Source: Myxococcota bacterium
GTDB taxonomy: Bacteria; Myxococcota_A; UBA9160; SMWR01
Assembly (NCBI GenBank): GCA_039030075.1
Contig: JBCCEW010000023.1
Coordinates: 1-64,000, forward strand
Length of the DNA stretch: 64,000 nt
Reading direction: 5' to 3'
The position numbers and the translations under genes were made by a program. The notes below the pieces were generated by a model, which was given only the letters and a program-made list of their open reading frames with translations, had not been told where the DNA came from and did no database searches. Positions 1 to 8,396 of the stretch are shown here, piece by piece (positions within the stretch are counted from its first letter, which is position 1; every line of letters begins with the position of its first letter).

Positions 1-200
1 AGCCCAGCCCGCTGAACCCGAGCCCAGCCCGCTGAACCCGAGCCCAGCCCGCTGAACCCGAGCCCAGCCCGCTGAACCCGAGCCCAGCCCGCTGAACCCG
101 AGCCCAGCCCGCTGAACCTCAGCCCAGCCCGCTGAACCTGAGCCCAGCCCGCTGAACCTGAGCCCAGCCCGCTGAACCTGAGCCCAGCCTGCTGAACCTC
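1..200. repeat. 20-bp tandem repeat array, 10 copies, open at left edge
   Basis: Ten head-to-tail copies of a 20-bp unit (agcccagcccgctgaacccg) fill the first 200 bases and run off the left edge, so the true copy number is unknown. The first five copies are identical. The later ones differ only at the last two bases (tc, tg, tg, tg, tc), and the tenth has one internal c-to-t change. The array starts exactly at the 3' end of the minus-strand acyl-CoA dehydrogenase gene, whose TGA stop (199-201) overlaps the last copy. There are no spacers, so it is not a CRISPR array. It looks like a minisatellite (VNTR). Confidence 0.95.
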
Positions 201-1434
201 AGCCCTTCAGCGAGAGGCCGGCCTTCTCGGCCTGCGCCTTGAGCTCCAGCCGCGCGATGGTGCGGCGGTGGACCTCGTCGGGGCCGTCGGCGAGTCGCAA
301 CGTGCGCAGCTGGGCGTAGGCGTAGGCCAGACCGAAGTCGTCGCTGACGCCCCCGCCGCCGTGGGCCTGGATGGCGTCGTCGATGATCTGCTGAGCCGCG
401 ATGGGCGCCTTCACCTTGATCATCGCAATCTCCGAGCGGGCCACCTTGTTCCCGACCGTGTCCATCATGTGCGCCGCCTTCAGCGTCAACAGCCGCGAGC
501 ACTCGATGTCGATGCGAGCGTCGGCGATGCGCTCTTCCCAGACCGAGTGCTGGAAGATCTTCTTGCCGAAGGCTTCGCGGGTCATCAGGCGCTGGCACAT
601 CTTCTCGAGGCAGCGCTCGGCCACCCCGATCACGCGCATGCAGTGGTGGATGCGGCCGGGCCCGAGGCGTCCCTGGGCGATCTCGAAGCCGCGTCCCTCG
701 CCGAGCAGCATCTGGTCGGCCGGAACGCGCACGTTCTCGAAGAGCACCTCGCCGTGGCCGTGGGGCGCATCGTCGTAGCCGAACACCGGCAGGTGACGCT
801 TCACGGTGACGCCCGGGGCGCTCTTCTCGCAGAGGATCATGCTCTGCTGCTTGTGGGCGGGACCGTCGGGGTCGCTCTTGCCCATCACGATCATGATCTC
901 GCAGCGCGGGTCGAGGATGCCCGACGTCCACCACTTGCGGCCGTTGATGACGTAGTGGTCGCCGTCGCGTTCGATCCGCGTGCAGATGTTGGTGGCGTCG
1001 CTCGATGCCACGTCGGGTTCCGTCATGGCGAACGCCGAGCGCATCTTCCCTTCGAGCAGCGGCTTCAGCCAGCGCTCCTTGTGGGACTCGTTGCCGTAGC
1101 GCTCGAGGACTTCCATGTTGCCGGTGTCGGGCGCGGCGCAGTTGAACACCTCGGGCGCGAAGCCGACGCGGCCCATCACTTCACAGAGCGGCGCGTACTC
1201 GAGGTTCGTGAAGCCGGCGCCCAGTTCGCTCTCGGGCAGGAAGATGTTCCACAGGCCTGCAGCCCGCGCCTTCTCCTTGAGCTCTTCGATGATCGGCGGG
1301 ATCTGCCAGCGATCGGTTCCGAAGCTCTTCATCTGCTCGTGGTAGGTCACTTCGTTCGGATAGACGTGCTCGTCCATGAACGCGTTGAGCTTGTCGAGCG
1401 CGAACTTGGTCTTGTCGCTGTATTCGAAATCCAC
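199..1434 (-). CDS. Acyl-CoA dehydrogenase, ACAD10/11-like
   Basis: FAD-dependent acyl-CoA dehydrogenase of 411 residues, a normal length for the family. The first signature is at residues 135-140 (FAMTEP) followed by DVASSDATN. The C-terminal region carries [12 protein letters not shown] and ADGPDEVH, a pattern I associate with the ACAD10/ACAD11 branch rather than short-chain enzymes. The start is GTG at 1434, preceded by AAAGGAG at good spacing. It should oxidise an acyl-CoA or act on a phosphorylated hydroxyacyl-CoA in the cytoplasm. An ACAD-type kinase homologue lies at 5185-6234. The exact substrate cannot be read from the sequence. Confidence 0.9.
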   Translation of the reverse strand: MDFEYSDKTKFALDKLNAFMDEHVYPNEVTYHEQMKSFGTDRWQIPPIIEELKEKARAAGLWNIFLPESELGAGFTNLEYAPLCEVMGRVGFAPEVFNCAAPDTGNMEVLERYGNESHKERWLKPLLEGKMRSAFAMTEPDVASSDATNICTRIERDGDHYVINGRKWWTSGILDPRCEIMIVMGKSDPDGPAHKQQSMILCEKSAPGVTVKRHLPVFGYDDAPHGHGEVLFENVRVPADQMLLGEGRGFEIAQGRLGPGRIHHCMRVIGVAERCLEKMCQRLMTREAFGKKIFQHSVWEERIADARIDIECSRLLTLKAAHMMDTVGNKVARSEIAMIKVKAPIAAQQIIDDAIQAHGGGGVSDDFGLAYAYAQLRTLRLADGPDEVHRRTIARLELKAQAEKAGLSLKG

Positions 1435-1779
1435 CGGGGGCTCCTTTGGGCAGGCCCCGGGGCACCAGAGCCCGGGGCCCGCACACGCTACCGGCTGGGC
1501 CGATGGCCTGCGAGCGAAGTCGATTTTCCAAACTGCGTTCTGGGCCCCTCATGGGGATTTGCCCATTTTTTGGCCTTTTTATCGCCTGCAGGAGCTTTTC
1601 TAAATCCCTGTTTTTCATTAGTTTTCCGACCGCGGGCCAGGTCTGCGCAGGGCGCCCTTCGGGCTTGTGATGCGCGCCACAGAATGGATGGACGGTCTGG
1701 CCGTTTATCCCGTTGCGATCGCTGGAAGGCGTTGGGGGGAACCACGCTTCCAGGGGTCACGATCGGAGGTCGTTCCGCG
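1435..1779. other. Intergenic region with an AT-rich block between divergent genes
   Basis: These 345 bases separate the minus-strand acyl-CoA dehydrogenase from the plus-strand lipoprotein, so they must hold two divergent promoters. Positions about 1555-1630 are strikingly AT-rich for this DNA, with several T runs and a taaat/attag stretch. A small stem (cccc/gggg at 1545-1556) followed by a T run at 1565-1571 looks like a weak terminator on the plus strand. A GGAGG at about 1765 serves the downstream ATG. I see no convincing open reading frame here. Confidence 0.5.
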
Positions 1780-3129
1780 ATGCGGAGCCCGTACACCCAG
1801 CAGAAGTTCACGTTGCAGGCGCTCACCCTCTGGGCTTGCGCAACCTTCCTCGTCGCATGCGGCGGGGGTGGGGGCGGTGGCGGAGGCGGTGCGCCCGTCA
1901 CGTCCGCAGCGACCGGCGCCTCGGCCGTCAGCCTCGCGTGGGACGACGCCAGCGGTCCGGTGGCCGGCTACTCGGTTCTCGTCGAGCGCGACGCGTCCGG
2001 TATCTTTCATCACGAGGCCGACGTCCCGTCGGCCGCGGTGACTTTGAACGGCGATCCCGGCCAGCAGGCGCGCATCGTCGTGATTCCCTTCGACTCGGGC
2101 GGAACGCGCGGGCCGGGCTCGCTGGCGTCCGATCCGTTCCAGTTCCCCGACGACGATCCCGACGCGATGGCTGCGGCGGTGGCGAGCATGCCGACTCCGC
2201 CGCCGCCGGCGACCGTCGCCGCGCCCGTGGCGGCCCCGGCTGCACAGGAACCTTCGACCGAAGCGACCGACGGTGGCCTCCTGCAGGCGACCGACCTGGT
2301 GGGTCGCCTCGTGTGGGAGGGCGGCGATGCCATGCGCGTCACCGATGCCTCCCTCGACACCCTGCTGCTCTTCGCTCGCCCGACGCCGGACCACAACCTC
2401 GTGGCGCTGTCGGACTTCGATGGGGACGGCGTGGGTGATCTCTTGTGGGCGAACGGCGACGGAGAGGTCGCTTTCACCCCGGCCTCGGCGCTCGCCGAGG
2501 ATCCTTCGGAGACGCCGCTGGTGTCCCTCGGCACGCTCGACGCCGGTCAAACGGTCGCCGGGGCGGATGACTTCGACGGCGATGGCCTGGGCGACGTGCT
2601 CCTGACGAGCACCGACGGCAACGCTTCGCTGTGGCTGACCGACGCGGGGGGCGCGGTCGAAACCGTGGCCGCGGGCACGGTCGGCGACGCCACGTTGGCG
2701 GGTACCGGCGACTTCGATGGCAACGGGACCGCCGACGTCGCTTGGCGCAGCAGCGCCGGTGCGCTGGTCTTCTGGCTGATGGACAGTGGTGCGCCGAACG
2801 GCAGCTTCACCATCGAGCTCGAGGCTGGCTTCGATGTCGCCTCGACCGGTGACTTCGATGGCAACGGCACGGCCGAGGTCGCCGTGCGGGACGCTTCGGG
2901 CGCGGTGTCGATCCTCTACCCGCTGGCGACCCCGGTGGCCGTGGAGGGCACCGATGTCGTGGGTGCGGACGGCCTGGCGCCGGCCGGCGCCTCGGACATC
3001 GACGGCGACGGCACCCAGGACCTCGTCTGGGTGAGCAACAGCGAGGTCCGTACGGCCTACCTGCCGGGTCAGGATCTGGCACCGCTCGATCCCGAGTCGC
3101 CCTGGCAGCTCGTCGCACTGATCCCGTAG
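1780..3129 (+). CDS. FG-GAP/VCBS-repeat lipoprotein
   Basis: Exported lipoprotein of 449 residues. The signal peptide ends in a lipobox (FLVAC, Cys27) followed directly by ten glycines. Residues about 40-110 look like a fibronectin-III-type domain, then comes a Pro/Ala-rich linker. Residues about 210-420 hold five aspartate-rich calcium-binding-type repeats (DFDGDGVGD, DFDGDGLGD, DFDGNGTAD, DFDGNGTAE, DIDGDGTQD) spaced about 50 residues apart, as in FG-GAP beta-propellers. ATG at 1780 was chosen because it begins the signal peptide and has GGAGG upstream; the open frame extends further 5' without coding character. Probable surface binding or adhesion role; ligand unknown. Confidence 0.85.
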   Translation: MRSPYTQQKFTLQALTLWACATFLVACGGGGGGGGGGAPVTSAATGASAVSLAWDDASGPVAGYSVLVERDASGIFHHEADVPSAAVTLNGDPGQQARIVVIPFDSGGTRGPGSLASDPFQFPDDDPDAMAAAVASMPTPPPPATVAAPVAAPAAQEPSTEATDGGLLQATDLVGRLVWEGGDAMRVTDASLDTLLLFARPTPDHNLVALSDFDGDGVGDLLWANGDGEVAFTPASALAEDPSETPLVSLGTLDAGQTVAGADDFDGDGLGDVLLTSTDGNASLWLTDAGGAVETVAAGTVGDATLAGTGDFDGNGTADVAWRSSAGALVFWLMDSGAPNGSFTIELEAGFDVASTGDFDGNGTAEVAVRDASGAVSILYPLATPVAVEGTDVVGADGLAPAGASDIDGDGTQDLVWVSNSEVRTAYLPGQDLAPLDPESPWQLVALIP

Positions 3130-3137
3130 CGGCGACC

Positions 3138-3156
3138 GCCGCCTCCGGGAGGCGGC
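3138..3156. terminator. Hairpin between convergent genes
   Basis: A perfect 8-bp stem (gccgcctc/gaggcggc) with a 3-base loop lies just after the FG-GAP lipoprotein stop and before the 3' end of the convergent P450 gene. There is no T run, so it would be a GC-rich bidirectional terminator or RNA 3'-end stabiliser. Confidence 0.5.
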
Positions 3157-3214
3157 ACCGCTCTGATTGGAAGCGCGCCCGCGGTCGTCCCTCGACGTCC
3201 GCGGGCGTGGCGTT

Positions 3215-4462
3215 TCAGCTCGTCGCCGGCTTCAGCTTGTAGCGGATGGGCAGGTGCTTCACGCCGCCCACCAGCTGCGAGTGCAGGCGCGACACCGGAC
3301 CGGCCAGCTCGATCTCCTCGAGCCGCGGCAGCAGGTGCTTGTAGGCGATCTGGAGCTCGAGACGCGCCACGTGCGAGCCCAGGCAGAAGTGCTCACCCAC
3401 ACCGAAGCCGATGTGGGGGTTCGGCACGCGATCGATCCGGAACTCGAAGGGGTCGTCGAAGACGTCCTCGTCGCGATTCGCGGAGGGGTAGAAGAGGCCC
3501 ACCGCCTGACCTTCCTCGATCTTCTTACCCCGCATGACGACGTCGCGGGTGGCCGTGCGCGAGAAGTGGATGATGGGGCTCGTCCAGCGCACCACCTCTT
3601 CCACCGCGGGCACCAGGAGGTCCGGGTTCTCCTGGAAGCGACGCAGCTCGTGCTGGTGCTCGATGAACGCGAGCAGGCCGCCGCTGGTGGCGTTGCGGGT
3701 CGTCTCGTTGCCGGCGATCACGATGATGAAGCACCAGGCGATCACGTCGATCGGCGGGAGCGGCTTGCCTTCGAACTCGAGCTGGGAAAACAGGGTGACG
3801 AGGTCGTCGGCCGGGTTCTTGCGCTTTTCCTCGATCAGGTTCGTGAAGTAGCTGAAGAGCTCGACCTGGGCCTGCTGGGCCGTGGCCATGCGGTCGCCGC
3901 CTTCCACCTGGTACTCGGGGTCGCCGGCGCCGATCGTGCGGTTCGTCCAGTCGAAGAGCAGGCGCCAGTCTTCGCGCGGGACGCCGAGCATCCAGGCGAT
4001 GACGGCGATCGGGAGCGGCGCGGACACCTTCTCGACGAAGTCGCATTCGCCCTCGGGCCCCTCCGCCATCAGATCGTCGACGATCTCCTTGCCGATCTGT
4101 TCGATGTCTTCGTGCATGCGCTTCAGGTACCGCGGGGTGAAGCGCTTGCTGACCATCTGGCGGTACTGGCCGTGCTTCGGCGGGTCGAGCTGGATCAGCG
4201 TGTCCGGGAAGGGATTGTCCTGCTCGGGCTCGTGCTGGATCACCAGTCGCGGATTGCTGATGAAGTTCTCCGGCTGCTTGCTGATCTCGACGATGTCCGA
4301 GTGCTTCGTGATCGCCCAGAAGTGGACGCCTTCGGTCTCGGTCCACCAGGAGATCGGTTCTTCGGCGCGCAGTCGCGTCCAGATGTCGTGGGGATAGCCT
4401 CGCTCCACGTACTCCAGGGGGTGAACGATGTTGCGCGGGCGTGCGGCGCTGGCTTCGGCCAT
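3215..4462 (-). CDS. Cytochrome P450
   Basis: Soluble bacterial cytochrome P450 of 415 residues. The I-helix oxygen-activation motif is AGNETT at 250-255, the K-helix ExxR is at E289-R292, and the heme-binding loop FGVGEHFCLG has the axial ligand Cys360. The start is ATG at 4462 with GAGGAG six bases upstream. Its overall pattern resembles bacterial P450s that hydroxylate sterols, terpenoids or fatty acids, but the substrate cannot be fixed. It needs separate ferredoxin and reductase partners, which are not encoded nearby. A second, different P450 is at 57916-59091. Confidence 0.93.
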   Translation of the reverse strand: MAEASAARPRNIVHPLEYVERGYPHDIWTRLRAEEPISWWTETEGVHFWAITKHSDIVEISKQPENFISNPRLVIQHEPEQDNPFPDTLIQLDPPKHGQYRQMVSKRFTPRYLKRMHEDIEQIGKEIVDDLMAEGPEGECDFVEKVSAPLPIAVIAWMLGVPREDWRLLFDWTNRTIGAGDPEYQVEGGDRMATAQQAQVELFSYFTNLIEEKRKNPADDLVTLFSQLEFEGKPLPPIDVIAWCFIIVIAGNETTRNATSGGLLAFIEHQHELRRFQENPDLLVPAVEEVVRWTSPIIHFSRTATRDVVMRGKKIEEGQAVGLFYPSANRDEDVFDDPFEFRIDRVPNPHIGFGVGEHFCLGSHVARLELQIAYKHLLPRLEEIELAGPVSRLHSQLVGGVKHLPIRYKLKPATS

Positions 4463-4619
4463 GACAGTCTCCTCGGCAAGGCCGCCAGTGTATCGGCGCT
4501 CTCACCCACGCGCAGGAGCCGGCAGGCGCTCACAGAGGAGTCGACAGGAGGTCAGGCGAGCAGAACCAGCTGGGAGCGCGCCGCTCCGGGAGGATCGCTG
4601 CGCGAACTCCCGGCTGGAG

Positions 4620-5078
4620 TCAGCCGTAGTGCCAGGACCGCTCGGGAGCGTGACCATCGGCCCACTCCATGCACTGCACGTCGAACCAGAGAGGCAGCAG
4701 GAAGCGCACATAGAAGGCGTGCACGGTGACCGCGCCCTGATCGAGGTCGTCGTACTCCTTGGTCTCGACCCGGATGTCGCGCTCCTGCCAGCGCTTCACC
4801 GCCTCGAAGGCCCGGTCGACCTCGACGCGGGTGTCGAGCAGCAGACCCAGATGGTCGAACCCGGGCACCCGCACGGGGCGCCGGCTCTCGACCACGAGCA
4901 CGAACTGGCTGGTCTCGGGATCCGTCCGGAGCAGCAGGCCCTCCTGGCCCAGGATCGGCACGTCGAGCGTCTCCCAGCCGAAGACCTCGCCGTAGAACTG
5001 GCCGATCTCGGCGCGAGTCTTCGCGTCGAGGGTGCCGCGGGGCACGGTCAGCTCCATGTGGTTGAAGCGAAGGGTCAT
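4620..5078 (-). CDS. VOC-superfamily (glyoxalase/dioxygenase-like) protein
   Basis: Protein of 152 residues beginning FNHMELTVP, with the paired beta-alpha-beta-beta-beta pattern of the vicinal oxygen chelate fold (GQFYGEVFGWE in the first half, PGFDHLGLLLDT in the second). His and Glu residues that could bind metal are present (HMELTV, FDHLGL), but the set is not diagnostic. It may be a ring-cleaving or isomerase-type enzyme linked to nearby lipid or aromatic catabolism. It is followed by the divergent phosphotransferase gene. Function unassigned beyond the fold. Confidence 0.7.
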   Translation of the reverse strand: MTLRFNHMELTVPRGTLDAKTRAEIGQFYGEVFGWETLDVPILGQEGLLLRTDPETSQFVLVVESRRPVRVPGFDHLGLLLDTRVEVDRAFEAVKRWQERDIRVETKEYDDLDQGAVTVHAFYVRFLLPLWFDVQCMEWADGHAPERSWHYG

Positions 5079-5184
5079 GCGGGCGCTCTCCTCGCCGCCA
5101 TCCTAGCCCGGCCCGGGTCGCCGGCGAAGCGATCTTTCCCGGGCCGATTGCCCCGGGGCCGGGGGGGTGAGAAGATCCCCGCCC

Positions 5185-6234
5185 ATGATCGGAGACCCGG
5201 AACTCACGCCCGTTCGAGACGCCCACCGCTTCGACGAGGGGGCCCTGGCGACCTACCTCGACGGGCTCCTGGGAGGCACCCAGTCCCTCGCGATCCGCCA
5301 GTTCGAGGGCGGCCAGTCGAACCCCACCTACCTCGTGGAGCGGGGCGGCGAGCAGTTCGTCCTGCGCAAGAAGCCGCCGGGGAAGCTCTTGCCCTCGGCC
5401 CATCAGGTCGACCGCGAGTACCGGGTGATGACGGCGCTTCGCGAGACCGACGTGCCGGTGCCCGAGACGCTGGTGCTCTGCGAAGACGACGCGGTGATCG
5501 GCACCTCCTTCTTCTTGATGCGCTTCGTGCCCGGGCGTGTGATCGCCGACATGGTGCTGCCCGGTTTCGAGACAGCCGAGCGCAGCGCGCTCTACGAGGA
5601 TCTCGCGCGGGTGATGGCCGCGCTCCACACGGTCGACCCGGAGACGGTGGGGCTCGGCGACTTCGGCCGCCCGGGCAACTACTACGCGCGCCAGATCTCG
5701 CGCTGGAGTCGCCAGTACGAAGACTCGAAGACGGGAGCGCTCCCGTCGATGGACGCCCTCATCGACTGGCTGCCGAAGCACATTCCCGAGTCGGACGAGA
5801 CGCGCATCGCTCACGGCGATTTCCGGGTCGGCAACTGCATCCTGCACCCGACCGAGCCGCGCGTGATGGCCGTGCTCGACTGGGAGCTCTGCACCCTCGG
5901 TCACCCGCTCGCCGACCTCGCCTATTTCTGTCAGGCCTACCACACCGAGGCCGTGCCCGGTGCGACGCTGATGGACTCGGACCTCGGGGCGCTCGGGATC
6001 CCCGAGGAGTCGGCGTTCCTCGATCGCTACTGCGCCCTTGCCGGGCGCGGTCCGATCGACGACTGGGCGTTCTATCTGGTGTTCGTGATGTTCCGCTCGG
6101 CGGCGATCGTCCAGGGCGTCTACAAGCGCGGCCTCGACGGCAACGCGAGCTCCGAGCGCGCGCACATCTACGGGGACATCGCACGCTCGACCGCCGACCG
6201 CGCCTGGAAGCTCGTCGAGACGTCGGGCGGCTGA
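5185..6234 (+). CDS. APH-fold phosphotransferase, ACAD10/11 kinase-domain type
   Basis: Kinase-fold enzyme of 349 residues with the aminoglycoside-phosphotransferase signature. The catalytic loop HGDFRVGN starts at residue 210, and the metal-binding DWE is at 232-234 within VLDWELCTLGHPLADLAYF. This extended pattern is typical of homologues of the N-terminal kinase domain of ACAD10/ACAD11, which phosphorylate 4-hydroxyacyl-CoAs, rather than antibiotic-resistance kinases. The start MIGDPEL was preferred over GTG/ATG codons 18 bases upstream because homology begins there. It lies about 3.8 kb from an ACAD11-like dehydrogenase. Confidence 0.85.
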   Translation: MIGDPELTPVRDAHRFDEGALATYLDGLLGGTQSLAIRQFEGGQSNPTYLVERGGEQFVLRKKPPGKLLPSAHQVDREYRVMTALRETDVPVPETLVLCEDDAVIGTSFFLMRFVPGRVIADMVLPGFETAERSALYEDLARVMAALHTVDPETVGLGDFGRPGNYYARQISRWSRQYEDSKTGALPSMDALIDWLPKHIPESDETRIAHGDFRVGNCILHPTEPRVMAVLDWELCTLGHPLADLAYFCQAYHTEAVPGATLMDSDLGALGIPEESAFLDRYCALAGRGPIDDWAFYLVFVMFRSAAIVQGVYKRGLDGNASSERAHIYGDIARSTADRAWKLVETSGG

Positions 6235-6286
6235 CGGCGACCGCTCTCTCCCCGGGTCGTATACTCCCCGCAACCCTGGAGGAGTC

Positions 6287-6754
6287 ATGGCCCCGCTTTC
6301 CCCGCAAGAACTCTCGGACCGCATCGAGATCGACGACGTCCTGACCCGCTACGCCACGGGGGTCGACCGCAAGGACTGGGATCTCTGGGAGACCTGCTTC
6401 ACCCCCGACGCCCACATCGACTACACGGCGTTCGGTGGGGCGAAGGGCAGCGTGAAGGAGATCCGGGAGTGGCTCGAGAAGACGATGGTCCTGTTCTCGA
6501 TGAGCCAGCACCTGGTGATCAACCGCGAGGTGCAGCTCGACGGCGACCGGGCCACCGCGCGATCCGCCTTCTACAACCCGATGATCTGGTCGAAGGGGCC
6601 GAACGCACCCTTCATCACCGTCGACGGCGGCTACTACTGCGATCAGTTCGTGCGCACCCCCGACGGCTGGAAGATCGCCGAGCGCGTCGAGGAGTTCAGT
6701 TACTCCACGCGCACGCTGCCGGTCGCCGCCCCGTTCGGAGGGGGAGGCGACTAG
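6287..6754 (+). CDS. SnoaL/NTF2-like protein
   Basis: Protein of 155 residues with the cone-shaped NTF2-like fold pattern: IEIDDVLTRYATGVDRKDWDLWETCFTPDAHIDY at the N-terminus (helix, then the conserved Asp-rich turn), and a C-terminal sheet including GYYCDQFVRTPDGWKI. Members act as small isomerases, dehydratases or binding proteins on polyketides and steroids. GGAGG precedes the ATG. The stop codon overlaps the GTG of the following protease by one base (TAGTG), so the two are probably co-translated. Substrate unknown. Confidence 0.8.
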   Translation: MAPLSPQELSDRIEIDDVLTRYATGVDRKDWDLWETCFTPDAHIDYTAFGGAKGSVKEIREWLEKTMVLFSMSQHLVINREVQLDGDRATARSAFYNPMIWSKGPNAPFITVDGGYYCDQFVRTPDGWKIAERVEEFSYSTRTLPVAAPFGGGGD

Positions 6755-7554
6755 TGCGCTGGCTCGGTGCCATCGCCTCTGCGTTGCTGTTCGCCGCCTG
6801 CGCAACGTCGCCGCTCGGCCGATCCCAGCTCATGCTGGTCTCGGACGCACAGATGGATCAGATGGGCGTCCAGGCCTTCGAGCAATTGAAGGCGGAGCAG
6901 AAGGTCTCGACGGATCCCGCTCAGAACCGCTACGTGGTCTGCGTCGCCAGGGCGATCCTCACGGCGCTGCCCGCCGGGCAGGGGCAGGGCGCCTGGGAAG
7001 TCCGCGTCTTCGATGACGACTCGGCGAACGCCTTCGCGCTCCCCGGCAAGAAGATCGGGGTGCACACGGGCCTCTTGAAGGTCGCGAGGAACCAGCACCA
7101 GCTCGCGACGGTGATCGGCCACGAGGTGGCACACGTGCTCGGACGCCACAGCGGAGAGCGGGTATCGGCAGAGATGCTGAAGCAGGGCATCGCGCAAGGC
7201 GCCTCGACTCTCGTCGGGGCGGCAGGAGATCCCTCGAGTCCGCTGCATGGTGCGGCGATGCAGGCGCTCGGGATCGGCGTCAACCTCGGAGGACTCGCCT
7301 ATGGGCGCGGCCATGAGAGCGAGGCCGATGAGTACGGTTTGAGGCTCATGGCTGAAGCTGGCTTCGACCCGCGCGAGAGCGTGCCGCTCTGGCGCAACAT
7401 GGACGCCGCGAATCAGGGCCAGCGCCCGCCCGAGTTCCTATCGACGCACCCTTCGCCAGAGACGCGTATCGCGGATCTCTCTCGGCAGATCCCCAAAGAG
7501 CTGCCCAAGATGCAGCGTGCGCGCGCGTCGGGTCGCAACCCGCGCTGCGGCTGA
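6754..7554 (+). CDS. M48-family metalloprotease lipoprotein
   Basis: Zinc metallopeptidase of 266 residues. The signal peptide ends in a lipobox (LLFAAC), so it should be a lipoprotein anchored in the periplasm. The zinc motif HEVAH is at 123-127 (HEVAHVLGRH), with the third-ligand region HESEADEYG from 187. This is the arrangement of the LoiP/YcaL/BepA-like group of envelope quality-control proteases. The GTG start overlaps the stop of the preceding gene by one base, pointing to translational coupling. It probably degrades or helps fold outer-membrane proteins. Confidence 0.9.
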   Translation: MRWLGAIASALLFAACATSPLGRSQLMLVSDAQMDQMGVQAFEQLKAEQKVSTDPAQNRYVVCVARAILTALPAGQGQGAWEVRVFDDDSANAFALPGKKIGVHTGLLKVARNQHQLATVIGHEVAHVLGRHSGERVSAEMLKQGIAQGASTLVGAAGDPSSPLHGAAMQALGIGVNLGGLAYGRGHESEADEYGLRLMAEAGFDPRESVPLWRNMDAANQGQRPPEFLSTHPSPETRIADLSRQIPKELPKMQRARASGRNPRCG

Positions 7555-7640
7555 TCGCCCCGGTTTCCCCGGAAAGCGGCTCGCCCGCGCGCTACCGTCC
7601 ACGCGAACCCCCCGTTCCCGTCCTCCGTCGGAAATCCGAC

Positions 7641-8396
7641 GTGAGCCGCATCTACGACCTGTTGGCGCGTGTCTACGACACGCCCGATCACCTCGAAGTC
7701 ACCCACGCGTTCGACGCTGCGGTGCGACCGTTCGTGCAGGCGCGTCCCCGCGGCAGCTGGGTCCTCGACGTGGCGTGTGGCACCGGCGTGTTGGCCGAGC
7801 GCCTGGGGCGCGCACGTGTGCCCGTCGTCGGTGTCGACGGATCGAAGGCGATGCTCGCGATCGCGAGACGCCGCTGTCGCGGGCTCGGCGGTCGCGTGCG
7901 CTTCCGCCGCGCGGACCTCGCCCGCTTCCAGGTGCGCGAATCCTGCAGCGTGGCCACCGCCAGCGGAGACGTCTTCAACCACATGCTCACGCGGGGGCCC
8001 TTGGTGCGCTGCTTGAGGCAGGTGGGGCGCAATCTCCAACCCGGGGGCCTGCTGATCTTCGATGCATTGAACCGCTTCTGCTACGAGCAGTACTGGGACG
8101 GACACGACTACTTCATGGAAGGCGAGGGCGGCGACATCGCGATGACCTGCGAGTGGGACGGCGCGAAGCGCCTCGCGACCGTGCGTATGGTCGGCTACGC
8201 GAAAGCCGGACGCGGTCGCTACGAGAAGTTCGAAACCACCCTCGTCGAGCGCAACCATACCGACGCCGAGTTCCGAGAGGCCTTGCAGGCCGCCGGGTTC
8301 GAGCGCATCCGGCGCACCCCGTGGAGCCCCTGGTCCGACCAACACCTGGAGCCCGCCCTCGACCGCAACCTCTGGACGGCGACGGTTCCCGCGTGA
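7641..8396 (+). CDS. SAM-dependent class I methyltransferase
   Basis: Methyltransferase of 251 residues. Motif I is VLDVACGTG at 41-49, the acidic end of strand 2 is VVGVDGSKAM, and motif II-like residues follow near GDVFNHMLTRG. The start is GTG at 7641, opening MSRIYDLLARVYD, a typical beginning for this family. It overlaps the next gene by four bases (GTGA), so it forms a translationally coupled pair with an ATP-grasp ligase. The methyl acceptor is unknown; the pairing suggests modification of a small amino-acid or peptide product. Confidence 0.85.
   Translation: MSRIYDLLARVYDTPDHLEVTHAFDAAVRPFVQARPRGSWVLDVACGTGVLAERLGRARVPVVGVDGSKAMLAIARRRCRGLGGRVRFRRADLARFQVRESCSVATASGDVFNHMLTRGPLVRCLRQVGRNLQPGGLLIFDALNRFCYEQYWDGHDYFMEGEGGDIAMTCEWDGAKRLATVRMVGYAKAGRGRYEKFETTLVERNHTDAEFREALQAAGFERIRRTPWSPWSDQHLEPALDRNLWTATVPA

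Noticed and set aside
1-200. CRISPR array
   Set aside because: The repeats are contiguous 20-bp units with no spacers between them, and no cas genes are in the window.
268-1779. Long N-terminal extension of the FG-GAP lipoprotein
   Set aside because: This open frame is antisense to the acyl-CoA dehydrogenase gene and has no protein-like features; the signal peptide begins at 1780.
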